Of a stretch of DNA of 64,000 nt, positions 37,969-47,676 are shown piece after piece. The translations under genes and the position numbers were made by a program. This DNA comes from Mycobacteroides salmoniphilum (GTDB taxonomy: Bacteria > Actinomycetota > Actinomycetes > Mycobacteriales > Mycobacteriaceae). Each line of letters begins with the position of its first letter. Positions within the stretch are counted from its first letter, which is position 1. The DNA lies in contig NZ_CP024633.1 in the NCBI RefSeq assembly GCF_004924335.1, positions 1,426,001 through 1,490,000 on the forward strand. Reading direction: 5' to 3'. Below the pieces are notes generated by a model. That model was not told the origin of the DNA and did not search any database. It saw only the letters and a program-made list of their open reading frames with translations.

Positions 37969-38616
37969 ATGACCAGTCGTCGTGAGCGGGGACCGCATTC
38001 GGGTGTCTCCACGCGGCGTGAATCGGTTCGGGGAGAGCAGAAACTGCGCACCCGTACCTCGCTGATCGAGGCGGCTCTCGAACTCTCGCGAACGCAGGCC
38101 TTCTCCGGACTCAGCCTGCGCGATGTGGCCCGTGGTGCGGGCATCTCGCCGACGGCCTTCTATCGCCACTTCTCGTCGCTCGATGACCTCGGCGTCGCGT
38201 TGGCGGAGGAAGGGATGCGCATCGCGCGGGGCATCGCGCGGGAAATCCGGCGACGTGAACCGGCGTCCTTGGCGGAGTCCATGCGGGTCCTTGCCGAGCA
38301 GGTGCAGGAAAACCCTGACCAGCTGCGGTTTGTTGTCACCGAGCGGTACACCGCACCCACCGAGGTGCGTCGGGCAGTGAATATCGAGATGCGGCTGCTC
38401 GCGGGGGAGCTGGCGATCGATCTGGCACGCCGCGATCAGATGCGCCTGTGGGATTCTGCCGACCTCACGACGGCGGCCAACCTGATTTTGTCGATCGCCG
38501 CCAATGCGGTGGCCGAGCTGGTGCAGCCCGATGCCGAGACCGACGACGTGGTCGAGAGCGCCACCAGCGCGCTGACGATGGCCTTTGTCGGCCTGCAGAA
38601 CTGGCGCTCCCAGTAG
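37969..38616 (+). CDS. TetR-family regulator of the desaturase operon (FabR/DesT-like)
   Basis: This protein is 215 aa from the ATG at 37969, or 239 aa from the GTG at 37897. The HTH is near residues 20-65 (TRTSLIEAALELSRTQAFSG, LSLRDVARGAGISPTAFYRH), and the C-terminal domain resembles FabR/DesT regulators that sense acyl-CoA unsaturation. Its divergent placement next to a desaturase and its reductase supports that role. It is convergent with the 53-aa membrane protein gene and shares a 10-bp perfect hairpin terminator with it, the TetR stop codon lying in the loop. Confidence 0.82.
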   Translation: MTSRRERGPHSGVSTRRESVRGEQKLRTRTSLIEAALELSRTQAFSGLSLRDVARGAGISPTAFYRHFSSLDDLGVALAEEGMRIARGIAREIRRREPASLAESMRVLAEQVQENPDQLRFVVTERYTAPTEVRRAVNIEMRLLAGELAIDLARRDQMRLWDSADLTTAANLILSIAANAVAELVQPDAETDDVVESATSALTMAFVGLQNWRSQ

Positions 38617-38627
38617 TTGGGAGCGCC
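38603..38627. terminator. Bidirectional hairpin terminator
   Basis: ggcgctccca (38603-38612) and tgggagcgcc (38618-38627) form a perfect 10-bp stem with a 5-nt loop. The TetR stop codon TAG lies in the loop and the minus-strand gene's stop begins one base beyond the stem. There is no strong T-run. Confidence 0.65.
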
Positions 38628-38789
38628 CTAGTCGCGACGCTCCGCTTCGCCGAGTCGCTGATGCAGCCGGTCGCGGATCTCGTCCTCCGTGTACGCCTCG
38701 CGTTTGCGTTGATCGCGAACGACGAGCACGCCCCCCGCTGCCACCCCGACGGCCCCGGCGAGCCCGAGCCACTTCCACATGTTGGCCAT
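38628..38789 (-). CDS. Small 53-aa membrane protein
   Basis: A short minus-strand gene reads MANMWKWLGLAGAVGVAAGG, then VLVVRDQRKREAYTEDEIRD, then RLHQRLGEAERRD. It has one N-terminal transmembrane helix followed by a charged helical tail. It is easily missed because of its size. The ATG at 38789 lies 6 nt after a TAGCCT hexamer and only 22 bp from the ATG of the divergent gene. Tail-to-tail placement with TetR at a perfect terminator supports a real gene. Function unknown; small single-span proteins of this type are common mycobacterial hypotheticals. Confidence 0.7.
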   Translation of the reverse strand: MANMWKWLGLAGAVGVAAGGVLVVRDQRKREAYTEDEIRDRLHQRLGEAERRD

Positions 38790-38795
38790 CGGTCC

Positions 38796-38805
38796 AGGCT
38801 ACGGT
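38796..38805. promoter_or_regulatory. Overlapping divergent -10 hexamers in a 22-bp intergenic gap
   Basis: The minus-strand TAGCCT (38801-38796) ends 6 nt before the ATG at 38789, and the plus-strand TACGGT (38800-38805) ends 6 nt before the ATG at 38812. The two hexamers share two bases. Both fit TANNNT at leaderless spacing, so two divergent transcripts appear to start about 22 bp apart. Confidence 0.55.
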
Positions 38806-38811
38806 GCGGGG

Positions 38812-39528
38812 ATGAGCCGCTTGCGCGAAGACGATCGAGCCGTATCGATCGATGAGGCGCTCGATGCGACGCGCACCGGTGACATCTGGGTGTTCCGCGG
38901 CCACTCGCGCCCCGATCGGCTCATCCAGACGTTGTCGAACAGCCCGGTCAACCACGTCGGCATGACGGTGGCGATCGATGATCTGCCGCCGCTCATGTGG
39001 CACGCCGAACTCGGCAACAAACTCACCGACGTGTGGACCGGCGACAACCATCGGGGAGTGCAGCTGCACGATGCGCGCGCGGCGATCGAACGATGGGCGC
39101 ACGTCTATGGACAGCGGTGTTGGCTGCGGCAGCTGAGCCCGCGGGTGACCCGTGAGCAGGAAAATGCCGCCCTACGCGTCGTGGCCAGGATGGACGGGAC
39201 GCCGTTCCCGGCCACGGCACGACTGACCGGTCGCTGGATGCGGGGAAGGCTTCCCACGGTCAGTGACCTCACCCGAGGACTTCCCTTCGTGCACAAGAAG
39301 GTTCGTGAGGTGGCCGAGCGGGACATCACGAAGCAACGGCAGGCCGGGTTGGAGACGGCGTTCTGCGCCGAGACGGTGGCGATCACCCTTGAGGAGATGG
39401 GGCTGCTCATCACCGAGAAGCGTTCGAACTACTTCGACCCGGGATCGTTCTGGAGTGGCGATGGCTTGCCGTTGGCACCGGGGTACTCACTGGGCAGGGA
39501 GATCGTGGTCGAGGTGCCGGAGGGTTAG
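38812..39528 (+). CDS. Permuted NlpC/P60-like (YiiX-type) cysteine hydrolase domain protein
   Basis: This 238-aa protein has the pattern of circularly permuted papain-fold proteins. An early GDIWVFRG segment and [10 protein letters not shown] supply the His, and the Cys appears late in [20 protein letters not shown]. There is no signal peptide, so a cytoplasmic amidase, lipid hydrolase or acyltransferase activity is more likely than wall hydrolysis. The ATG at 38812 lies 6 nt after TACGGT; an upstream in-frame ATG at 38779 is within the divergent gene. Its stop overlaps that of fdhD by 4 bp on the other strand. Confidence 0.7.
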   Translation: MSRLREDDRAVSIDEALDATRTGDIWVFRGHSRPDRLIQTLSNSPVNHVGMTVAIDDLPPLMWHAELGNKLTDVWTGDNHRGVQLHDARAAIERWAHVYGQRCWLRQLSPRVTREQENAALRVVARMDGTPFPATARLTGRWMRGRLPTVSDLTRGLPFVHKKVREVAERDITKQRQAGLETAFCAETVAITLEEMGLLITEKRSNYFDPGSFWSGDGLPLAPGYSLGREIVVEVPEG

Positions 39529-40346
39529 ATGACCCGATCCATCCGGGTGTAGACGTTCATGCTGTCCTCGCGCAGAAAGGCGACGAGCGTCATCCCCGAC
39601 TGTGCCGCCAGGTCCACGGCCAACGAGGACGGTGCCGACACCGCGGCCAGGATGGGAATGCCCGCCATGGTTGCCTTCTGGGCGAGCTCGAAGGAGGCCC
39701 GCCCACTGACCAGCAGCACGGTTGCGGTGAGTGGCACACGGTCGTTTTCCAGAGCCCACCCGATGACCTTGTCCACCGCGTTATGCCGGCCAATGTCCTC
39801 GCGCACCACCAGCATGGTCCCGTCCACGGTGAACAGTGCCGCGGCATGAAGCCCGCCGGTCGTCGCGAAAACCTTTTGGGCCGAACGAAGTTTGTCGGGC
39901 AGCCCCACCAGTGTGCGCGAGTCGACGGTGGACGGGTCGTCGCCGGGGGAGAAGCGGCTGATGGTGCGTACCGCCTCCAGTGAGCCCTTACCGCAGACAC
40001 CGCAGGAGGAGGTGGTGTAGAAGTTTCTGGTCACCGCCGGGTCGGGTGCGGGCACCCCGGGAGCCAGGGTGACATCCAGAACGTTGTAGGTGTTCAGGCC
40101 GTCGGGTCCGTTGCCCTGGCAGTAGCGCACGGTCAGCAGGTCGTCGCGGCGGGAGATGACACCCTCGGTGAGTAGGAACCCTTGGGTGAGTTCGACATCC
40201 GAGCCGGGGGTGCGCATGGTGACGGCCACCGCGCGCCCATTCACCCGAATTTCCAGGGGCTCCTCGACGACGAGCGTCTCACTGCGGTCGCCTCGTCCGA
40301 CACCCTCGATACGCCGGATCTTGCGGTTATCGGTGACCCTACCCAC
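39525..40346 (-). CDS. fdhD: Formate dehydrogenase accessory sulfurtransferase FdhD
   Basis: This 273-aa protein matches FdhD, which carries sulfur from a cysteine desulfurase to the molybdenum cofactor of formate dehydrogenases. The essential Cys pair is C115-G-V-C118 in [11 protein letters not shown], and the conserved [20 protein letters not shown] is present. The GTG at 40346 overlaps the end of the upstream oxidoreductase by 8 bp, so the two are translationally coupled and FdhD very probably sulfurates that enzyme's Moco. Confidence 0.93.
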   Translation of the reverse strand: MGRVTDNRKIRRIEGVGRGDRSETLVVEEPLEIRVNGRAVAVTMRTPGSDVELTQGFLLTEGVISRRDDLLTVRYCQGNGPDGLNTYNVLDVTLAPGVPAPDPAVTRNFYTTSSCGVCGKGSLEAVRTISRFSPGDDPSTVDSRTLVGLPDKLRSAQKVFATTGGLHAAALFTVDGTMLVVREDIGRHNAVDKVIGWALENDRVPLTATVLLVSGRASFELAQKATMAGIPILAAVSAPSSLAVDLAAQSGMTLVAFLREDSMNVYTRMDRVI

Positions 40347-42684
40347 GGGCCACCAATCGAATCACGATTGCCTTCGACACCGGAGTATTGGACCGTTCCG
40401 CGACATGGTCAAGGGGGACAAGCGGGTTGGTCTCCGGGTAGTAGGCGGCGGCGTTGCCTCGCGGGGTGGAGTACGGCACCAGGAGAAAGTCCTCGGCTCG
40501 GCGCTCCTCAAGTTCCCCGTCGGCGCCCGGGTACTCAGACACCAGATCAACCCGTGCCCCCGCACCCAACCCAAATGCGGCAAGGTCTTCCGGGTTGACG
40601 AAAACCACCCGGCGCCCGCCCTTGACGCCTCGGTAACGGTCGTCCAGGCCGTAGATGGTGGTGTTGTACTGGTCGTGGCTGCGCAGCGTCTGCAGCACCA
40701 GCCGGCCCGGGGGCACCGGTACCCACTCCAACGGTGCCACCGAGAAGTTGGCCTTGCCTGTGTGGGTAGGGAACTGGCGCTCGTCGCGTGGCGGGTGCGG
40801 CAGTGCGAACCCATCCGGCCGGCGGACCTTGGTGTTGTAATCGGCGCATCCGGGTACCACCCGTGAGATGGCGTCGCGGATGGTGTCGTAGTCGTCGACA
40901 AACCGCCCCCACGGCACCGGGTGTCCGGGCCCCAGGATGGCGCGTGCCAGTTGGCAGACGATGGCGACCTCACTGCGCAGCACCGTGCTCGGTGGATGCA
41001 GGCTGCCGCGTGACAGATGCACCATGGACATTGAATCCTCCACGGAAACAAGCTGTTTGCCCGATTCTTGGATGTCCCTGTCGGTGCGTCCGAGGGTGGG
41101 CAGGATGAGTGCGGTGCGCCCGTTCACGAGGTGACTGCGGTTGAGCTTGGTGGAGATCTGCACGGTCAGTGCGCAATTGCGCAGTGCGGCCTCGGTGACG
41201 GCGGTGTCGGGAGTGGCGGAGGCGAAATTGCCACCCATGCCGATGAAGACCGATACCTTGCCGTCTCGCATGGCCCGGATCGCGTCCACCGTGTCGAACC
41301 CGTGCTTGCGGGGTGTGGTGATACCGAACTCGGAATCCAATGCGGCCAGGAAGGTTTCGGGCATCTGTTCCCAGATGCCCATGGTGCGGTCGCCCTGGAC
41401 GTTCGAGTGGCCGCGCACGGGGCACACTCCCGCGCCCGGCTTGCCGATCATGCCGCGCATCAGCAGCAGATTCGTCGCCTCGCCGATGGTGGCAACCGCA
41501 TGCCGGTGCTGGGTGAGTCCCATGGCCCAACAGAAGATGGTGCGCTTCGATTCGGCTAAGAGGGTGGCAACCGTCGTCAGCTGCGACATGTCGATACCCG
41601 TTGCCTGCGTGACGGTCTCCCAGTCGACAGTCCGCGTCCGCGCGGCCCATTCCTCATAGCCGGCGCAATGCTCGTCGATGAACTGCCGATCGACGATGCT
41701 TCCGGGGTTGGCGTCTTCGGCCTCCAGCAGCAGCCGGCCCAGCCCTGCGAAGAGTGCCATGTCGCCACCGAGACGGATCTGTACGAACTCGTCGGCGATC
41801 GCCACGCCGTGGCCGATCACGCCGTTGACCTTCTGGGGGTCTTTGAAGCGGAGCAGCCCGGCCTCGGGGAGTGGGTTGACGGCAATGATCTTGGCGCCGT
41901 TGGCTTTCGCCTTCTCCAACACCGACAGCATGCGGGGATGGTTGGTGCCGGGATTCTGGCCGGCGATCAGAATGACGTCGGCGTGCTCGATGTCGGGTAC
42001 CGACACCGAGCCCTTACCGATTCCGATCGAGTCCGTCAGCGCGGTACCCGATGACTCGTGGCACATGTTGGAACAGTCGGGGAGGTTGTTGGTGCCCAGG
42101 CTGCGGACCAGCAGTTGGTAGCAGAATGCGGCCTCGTTACTGGTGCGCCCCGAGGTGTAGAAAACCAGGCGGTCCGGGTCGGCGGCGGCCCTGATCTCGT
42201 TGGCGATGAGCTCGTACGCGTCGTCCCAATCAATCGGCCGGTAATGGGACTCGCCCGGGCGCAGCACCATCGGGTGGGTCAGGCGACCTTGCTGGCTGAG
42301 CCAGTACTCGGGCAGCTCGCGGAGTTCCTCCACGGAGTGCTGGGCAAAAAATGCCGGGGTGACCGTGCGCTTAGTTGCCTCTTCCGCAACCGCTTTGGCC
42401 CCGTTCTCGCAGAACTCGGCGAGTTTGCGGTGACCAGGGGTTTCGGGCCACGCACAGCCGGGGCAGTCAAAACCGTGGCGTTGATTCAGCTTGGCCAGCA
42501 TCGCGGCGGTGCGCAATGGTCCCATCTGTTCGAAACCGCGTTGCAGGGAAACGCCGACAGCGGTCATGCCCGCGGCAACATCCTTGGCTCCGGTGATGTC
42601 GACGTGGGGTTCGCCGTCCTCGCCCGGTTCGTGTTCTGCGCCTTGAACAACCGTCGGTATCCGGTGCCCCGTCATGGTTCTCAT
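40339..42684 (-). CDS. FdhF/YdeP-family molybdopterin oxidoreductase (formate dehydrogenase-like)
   Basis: This protein is 781 aa from the ATG at 42684 (a second ATG at 42675), close to the length I recall for Rv2900c. It has the family's [10 protein letters not shown] region near residue 68, the probable molybdenum-ligand Cys in [11 protein letters not shown] instead of selenocysteine, and pterin-binding segments such as [15 protein letters not shown] and the C-terminal molydop-binding domain. YdeP-type proteins lack a proven physiological substrate; formate is suggested by FdhD linkage. The frame remains open about 106 codons upstream, without conserved content. Confidence 0.88.
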   Translation of the reverse strand: MRTMTGHRIPTVVQGAEHEPGEDGEPHVDITGAKDVAAGMTAVGVSLQRGFEQMGPLRTAAMLAKLNQRHGFDCPGCAWPETPGHRKLAEFCENGAKAVAEEATKRTVTPAFFAQHSVEELRELPEYWLSQQGRLTHPMVLRPGESHYRPIDWDDAYELIANEIRAAADPDRLVFYTSGRTSNEAAFCYQLLVRSLGTNNLPDCSNMCHESSGTALTDSIGIGKGSVSVPDIEHADVILIAGQNPGTNHPRMLSVLEKAKANGAKIIAVNPLPEAGLLRFKDPQKVNGVIGHGVAIADEFVQIRLGGDMALFAGLGRLLLEAEDANPGSIVDRQFIDEHCAGYEEWAARTRTVDWETVTQATGIDMSQLTTVATLLAESKRTIFCWAMGLTQHRHAVATIGEATNLLLMRGMIGKPGAGVCPVRGHSNVQGDRTMGIWEQMPETFLAALDSEFGITTPRKHGFDTVDAIRAMRDGKVSVFIGMGGNFASATPDTAVTEAALRNCALTVQISTKLNRSHLVNGRTALILPTLGRTDRDIQESGKQLVSVEDSMSMVHLSRGSLHPPSTVLRSEVAIVCQLARAILGPGHPVPWGRFVDDYDTIRDAISRVVPGCADYNTKVRRPDGFALPHPPRDERQFPTHTGKANFSVAPLEWVPVPPGRLVLQTLRSHDQYNTTIYGLDDRYRGVKGGRRVVFVNPEDLAAFGLGAGARVDLVSEYPGADGELEERRAEDFLLVPYSTPRGNAAAYYPETNPLVPLDHVAERSNTPVSKAIVIRLVARG

Positions 42685-43004
42685 TGTGGCCCTGTCGCGG
42701 GCGTCCGGGTGGCACAACCCCCGAATGCTGGACCCCGGGTGGCGGTGCGGAGAGGCAACCAAGCAGACGCTTGGCCTGTCCTTGTGATTTGCCTCACGTC
42801 TACTGGCGGGTAGTGAGGTAACGGCACAGGCCAGACCGCAGGTGGTGACTCGACAGGTGTCAAGTTTCGTGCCTGCGGGTATGCCCTCGTCAAGGTCAGC
42901 GGTGCGAAAGTGCAATAATCGGTACCGAGAGTGACAGAAAACTCTGCTGAATGGTGGCGTACGTACCGCCACCGCCAGAGTTCGTCGTGAAAGGTAGGTC
43001 ACCG

Positions 43005-44912
43005 GTGGGCGACGGAGCCGTATCGGAGAAGCTGGAAAAGGTCGTCATCCGGTTTGCTGGAGACTCTGGCGACGGTATGCAGCTCACCGGAGACCGATTC
43101 ACTTCAGAGGCTGCCGTCTTCGGCAATGACCTCGCAACCCAGCCGAACTACCCCGCCGAGATCCGGGCCCCTCAGGGCACGCTGCCCGGTGTTTCGTCCT
43201 TCCAGATCCAGATTGCCGACTACGACATCCTCACCGCGGGCGACCGGCCCGATGTGCTGGTGGCGATGAACCCGGCCGCGCTCAAGGCCAACATTGGCGA
43301 TCTGCCGCGCGGCGGCATGGTGATCGCCAACTCGGACGAGTTCACCAAGCGCAATCTGGCCAAGGTCGGCTACCAGTCCGATCCGCTGGAGCACGACGAC
43401 ATGTCGGACTATGTGGTTTATCAGGTTCCGATGACCACGTTGGCGCTCGGCGCCGTCGAGCCCGCCGGAGTCTCTAAGAAGGACGGCGCACGCACCAAGA
43501 ACATGTTCGCCTTGGGGCTGCTGTCCTGGATGTACCACCGCCCACTCGAGGGCACCGAGCAGTTCCTGCGCGAGAAGTTCGCGAAGAAGCCCGACGTGGC
43601 CGAGGCCAACATCCTGGCGTTCCGGGCGGGCTGGAACTACGGCGAAACCACTGAGGCCTTCGGAACCACTTACGAGGTGGCCAAGGCATCGCTGCCTGCC
43701 GGCGAGTACCGGCAGGTCTCGGGTAACACGGCGCTGGCCTATGGCGTGGTCGCCGCGGGCCAGCTTGCAAAGACCCAGGTGGTGCTCGGCACCTACCCGA
43801 TCACCCCGGCATCCGACATCCTGCATGAGCTGAGCAAGCTCAAGAACTTCGGTGTGCTGACCTTCCAGGCCGAGGACGAGATCGCCGGAATCGGTGCGGC
43901 CCTGGGTGCTTCGTTCGGTGGTGCGCTCGGCGTCACCAGCACCTCCGGCCCCGGTGTGGCTCTCAAGAGCGAGGCGGTGGGTCTGGCGGTGATGACGGAA
44001 CTGCCGCTGCTGGTGATCGACGTGCAGCGCGGCGGACCGTCGACAGGTCTGCCGACCAAGACCGAGCAGGCGGACTTGCTGCAGGCGCTATACGGCCGTA
44101 ACGGCGAGTCACCCATCGCGGTGCTGGCCCCGCGTTCGCCCTCGGACTGCTTCGACGTCGCCGTCGAGGCGGTGCGCATCGCGCTTACCTATCGCACCCC
44201 GGTGATGATCCTGTCCGATGGAGCGATCGCCAACGGTTCTGAGCCGTGGGCCATCCCGGATATCGCGAGCTACCCGGCGATCGAGCACACCTTCGCCACA
44301 CCCGACCAGGACTTCGCGCCGTACAACCGCGATCCGGAGACACTGGCCCGGCAGTTCGCCGTTCCGGGTACCCCAGGTTTGGAGCATCGCATCGGTGGTC
44401 TGGAGAAGGCCAACGGCTCGGGCAACATCTCGTACGACCCGGCCAACCACGACCTGATGGTGCGGTTGCGCCAGCTCAAGATTGACGGAATCACGGTGCC
44501 GGACTTGGAGGTCGACGATCCGACCGGCGACGCGCAGCTGCTGATGATCGGATGGGGCAGCTCCTACGGCCCCATCGGTGAGGCATGCCGTCGTGCCCGC
44601 CGTAAGGGACTCAAGGTGGCCCACGCGCACCTGCGCCATCTCAACCCGTTCCCGACGAACCTGGGTGAGGTGCTGCGCAAGTACCCGAAGGTCGTTGCGC
44701 CAGAAATGAACCTCGGACAGCTGTCACTGTTGCTGCGCGGCAAGTTCCTGGTGGATGTGCAGTCGGTGACGAAGGTGCAGGGCATGGCCTTCCTCGCCGA
44801 CGAGGTCGAAGAAATCATCGATGCGGCCCTGGACGGGTCGCTGGCCGAGAAGGAAAATCAGAAGGCTGTTCTCGCGCGTGAATCCGCGGTGGCCGTAGGG
44901 GATCGAGCATGA
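43005..44912 (+). CDS. korA: 2-oxoglutarate:ferredoxin oxidoreductase, alpha subunit (KorA)
   Basis: This protein is 635 aa from the GTG at 43005, which has AAGGTAGG 6 nt upstream; an ATG at 42951 would add 18 residues. It fuses the gamma domain (IRFAGDSGDGMQLTGDRFTS) and the alpha pyrimidine-binding domain (VLGTYPITPASDILHELSKL; TSTSGPGVALKSEAVGLAVM). With KorB it converts 2-oxoglutarate and CoA to succinyl-CoA, reducing ferredoxin, an oxygen-tolerant TCA route in mycobacteria (Rv2455c). It overlaps korB by 4 bp (ATGA) and is divergent from the fdhF-like gene. Confidence 0.93.
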   Translation: MGDGAVSEKLEKVVIRFAGDSGDGMQLTGDRFTSEAAVFGNDLATQPNYPAEIRAPQGTLPGVSSFQIQIADYDILTAGDRPDVLVAMNPAALKANIGDLPRGGMVIANSDEFTKRNLAKVGYQSDPLEHDDMSDYVVYQVPMTTLALGAVEPAGVSKKDGARTKNMFALGLLSWMYHRPLEGTEQFLREKFAKKPDVAEANILAFRAGWNYGETTEAFGTTYEVAKASLPAGEYRQVSGNTALAYGVVAAGQLAKTQVVLGTYPITPASDILHELSKLKNFGVLTFQAEDEIAGIGAALGASFGGALGVTSTSGPGVALKSEAVGLAVMTELPLLVIDVQRGGPSTGLPTKTEQADLLQALYGRNGESPIAVLAPRSPSDCFDVAVEAVRIALTYRTPVMILSDGAIANGSEPWAIPDIASYPAIEHTFATPDQDFAPYNRDPETLARQFAVPGTPGLEHRIGGLEKANGSGNISYDPANHDLMVRLRQLKIDGITVPDLEVDDPTGDAQLLMIGWGSSYGPIGEACRRARRKGLKVAHAHLRHLNPFPTNLGEVLRKYPKVVAPEMNLGQLSLLLRGKFLVDVQSVTKVQGMAFLADEVEEIIDAALDGSLAEKENQKAVLARESAVAVGDRA

Positions 44913-45997
44913 CCGACGTACTCAATGGAACTGGCAGCCTCAACGGTTTGGAGCTTGGCCTGACCGCCAATGCTCTGGTACCGACCACCGATGTGGAGCA
45001 GAAGTCCAAGGACTTCACCTCCGATCAGGAGGTGCGCTGGTGCCCAGGTTGCGGTGACTACGTCATCCTCAACACCATCCGCGGCTTCCTGCCGGAGCTT
45101 GGCCTCAAGCGCGAGAACATCGTGTTCATCAGCGGTATCGGCTGCTCCAGCCGGTTCCCGTACTACCTGGACACCTATGGCATGCACTCGATCCATGGGC
45201 GCGCACCGGCCATCGCGACCGGCCTGGCGCTGGCTCGCGAGGACCTTTCGGTGTGGGTAGTGACCGGTGACGGTGACGCGCTGTCCATCGGCGGTAATCA
45301 CCTGATCCATACGCTGCGCCGCAACGTGAACCTGACAATCCTGTTGTTCAACAACCGGATTTACGGCCTCACCAAGGGGCAGTACTCGCCGACCTCGGAG
45401 ACCGGCAAGGTCACCAAGTCGACGCCCATGGGGTCGCTGGACTATCCCTTCAACCCGGTGTCGCTGGCGCTGGGCGCTGAGGCCACGTTCGTGGGACGGG
45501 CCCTGGACTCGGACAAGAAGGGCCTCTCGGAGGTACTCCGCGCCGCAGCCGCTCACCGTGGTTCGGCGTTGGTGGAGATCTTGCAGGACTGCCCTATCTT
45601 CAACGACGGGTCTTTCGACCTGTTGCGCAAGGAAGGTTTCGAACAGCGCGTCATCAATGTGAGCCACGGCCAGCCGATCACCTTCGGCGCCGAGGGCGAA
45701 CTCTGCGTCATCCGTTCGGGTTTCAGTCTTGAAGTGGCCAAGACCGCGGACGTGAAGGCCGAGGACATCGTGGTGCACGATGCGTATTCGGATGATCCGG
45801 CCTACGCCTTCGCGCTGTCGCGGTTGTCCGAGCAGGATCTTGAGTACACCGTGATGGGCGTGTTCCGCAGCGTGCAGCGCGCGACCTACGACGATCTGGC
45901 CCGTCAGCAGCTGACCGCCGCCGCGGCCGCTAAGCCGAGTGACACCGCTGCATTGCAGGCGCTGCTGACCGGCCGGGACACCTGGACCGTCAGCTAG
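44909..45997 (+). CDS. korB: 2-oxoglutarate:ferredoxin oxidoreductase, beta subunit (KorB)
   Basis: This 362-aa subunit carries the thiamine diphosphate and iron-sulfur site: VRWCPGCGDYVILNTI, GIGCSSRFPYY and the ThDP motif VTGDGDALSIGGNHLIH with NN 30 residues on. It completes the KorAB enzyme. The ATG sits in the korA stop (ATGA), giving tight 1:1 coupling. A 7-bp-stem hairpin at 46009-46032 followed by a T-rich stretch probably ends the operon. Confidence 0.94.
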   Translation: MTDVLNGTGSLNGLELGLTANALVPTTDVEQKSKDFTSDQEVRWCPGCGDYVILNTIRGFLPELGLKRENIVFISGIGCSSRFPYYLDTYGMHSIHGRAPAIATGLALAREDLSVWVVTGDGDALSIGGNHLIHTLRRNVNLTILLFNNRIYGLTKGQYSPTSETGKVTKSTPMGSLDYPFNPVSLALGAEATFVGRALDSDKKGLSEVLRAAAAHRGSALVEILQDCPIFNDGSFDLLRKEGFEQRVINVSHGQPITFGAEGELCVIRSGFSLEVAKTADVKAEDIVVHDAYSDDPAYAFALSRLSEQDLEYTVMGVFRSVQRATYDDLARQQLTAAAAAKPSDTAALQALLTGRDTWTVS

Positions 45998-46008
45998 GTG
46001 CGGGCCGA

Positions 46009-46032
46009 CTGCCGAGGAAATGGCGTCGGCAG
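46009..46032 (+). terminator. Probable intrinsic terminator after korB
   Basis: ctgccga (46009-46015) pairs with tcggcag (46026-46032) around a 10-nt loop, followed within a few bases by gttttggcttcttt. It lies 12 bp after the korB stop and has the best T-rich tail of any hairpin in the window. Confidence 0.65.
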
Positions 46033-46189
46033 CACGCGTTTTGGCTTCTTTGTCGTCCGGACATTCGGCTGCTTCGACGTCTCCTCGCGCGCAATGTGCG
46101 GTTGCTCTCGTAGGATGCAGAGACGTTGATGTTCCGGGCAGCCGGTGTGGAACGCAACCTTCGTACCCTAGATGCGAGGTGAGCAGGCC

Positions 46190-46498
46190 GTGAGGCAGTC
46201 GCTGATTGCGATAGCAGCAGTAGTGGCGATGATCGGTGTCTCGTTGGGGGGCGCAGACACGGCGGCAGCCGATCCTTCGGGTGGCAACGCCAACGATGTC
46301 ATCAACGAGCTCAAGGCCAATGGGTACCGGGTAATCATCACCAGGAGCGGGGGCGGCGACATGAGCAAGTGCACGGTCACCTCGGTGGAGAAGCAGTCCC
46401 CGGTGACGGATGTGGGCGCGGGGCGCGATGCACAGAACTATCCGACCACCGTCCCGGTAACCTCGCGCAAGATCGCGGTAGTCGCGCTTCGCTGCTGA
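46190..46498 (+). CDS. Small secreted protein, function unknown
   Basis: This 102-aa protein has a clear signal peptide (MRQSLIAIAAVVAMIGVSLG, cleavage probably after ADTAAA). A mature part of about 70 residues contains two Cys, in KCTVTS and at the very C-terminus (VVALRC), which could form a disulfide. I recognise the general type of short exported mycobacterial protein but no function. The GTG at 46190 is preceded by GAGGTGAGCAGG; an ATG at 46172 is also in frame. The downstream 300 bp is unusually AT-rich. Confidence 0.7.
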   Translation: MRQSLIAIAAVVAMIGVSLGGADTAAADPSGGNANDVINELKANGYRVIITRSGGGDMSKCTVTSVEKQSPVTDVGAGRDAQNYPTTVPVTSRKIAVVALRC

Positions 46499-46763
46499 CC
46501 TGATATCACCGAAAAGACTTCTGCCACAAGTGGTTCTGCGCTGCGACCGGAAAGTATAGTCACTGCCGCCCTCGTATCGCGTATGGCACTCGCGCACTGG
46601 GTCTTTCGTATCGGAGCGGCGAATTGTTCTGTATGCCAGCGTATTTCGCTCAAGTAGGCAAAGGCGGCATGGGATGGTCGCATATTTTCCCGGTAATGGT
46701 GTGGCGCGATTGGTAAATGGCAAATAGTGTTGCAATTGATATCAGAGTGAATATAGTGAACTT
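46499..46763. other. AT-rich intergenic stretch upstream of rpfE promoter
   Basis: This stretch has clearly lower GC than anywhere else in the window, with runs such as gaatatagtgaacttgtcaa just after it. I see no gene in it. It ends with a strong sigma-A-like promoter. It may be a binding target of nucleoid proteins such as Lsr2, which favour AT-rich DNA. Confidence 0.5.
46730..46757 (+). promoter_or_regulatory. Sigma-A-type promoter for rpfE
   Basis: TTGCAA (46730-46735) and TATAGT (46752-46757) are separated by 16 bp, a near-consensus housekeeping promoter. The predicted transcription start is about 46764, which gives rpfE a leader of roughly 500 nt. Confidence 0.65.
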
Positions 46764-47583
<820 letters not shown>

Positions 47584-47610
47584 ACCCGCGAACCACGGCT
47601 CTACCTCACA

Positions 47611-47649
47611 CAAGCCACCAGGGGTGATGACCTTCCCCTTGGTGGCTTG
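47611..47649 (+). terminator. Hairpin terminator after rpfE
   Basis: caagccaccagggg (47611-47624) pairs with ccccttggtggcttg (47635-47649) with one unpaired base, around a loop of about 10 nt. It starts 27 bp after the rpfE stop and precedes mobA's own promoter. Confidence 0.7.
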
Positions 47650-47676
47650 TTCGGTATCTGTGCGTACCTTTCTTCC

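Noticed and set aside
42792..42818. cctcac/gtgagg inverted repeat in the fdhF-korA gap as an operator
   Set aside because: The stem is short with an irregular interior, and I could not tie it to a known regulator.
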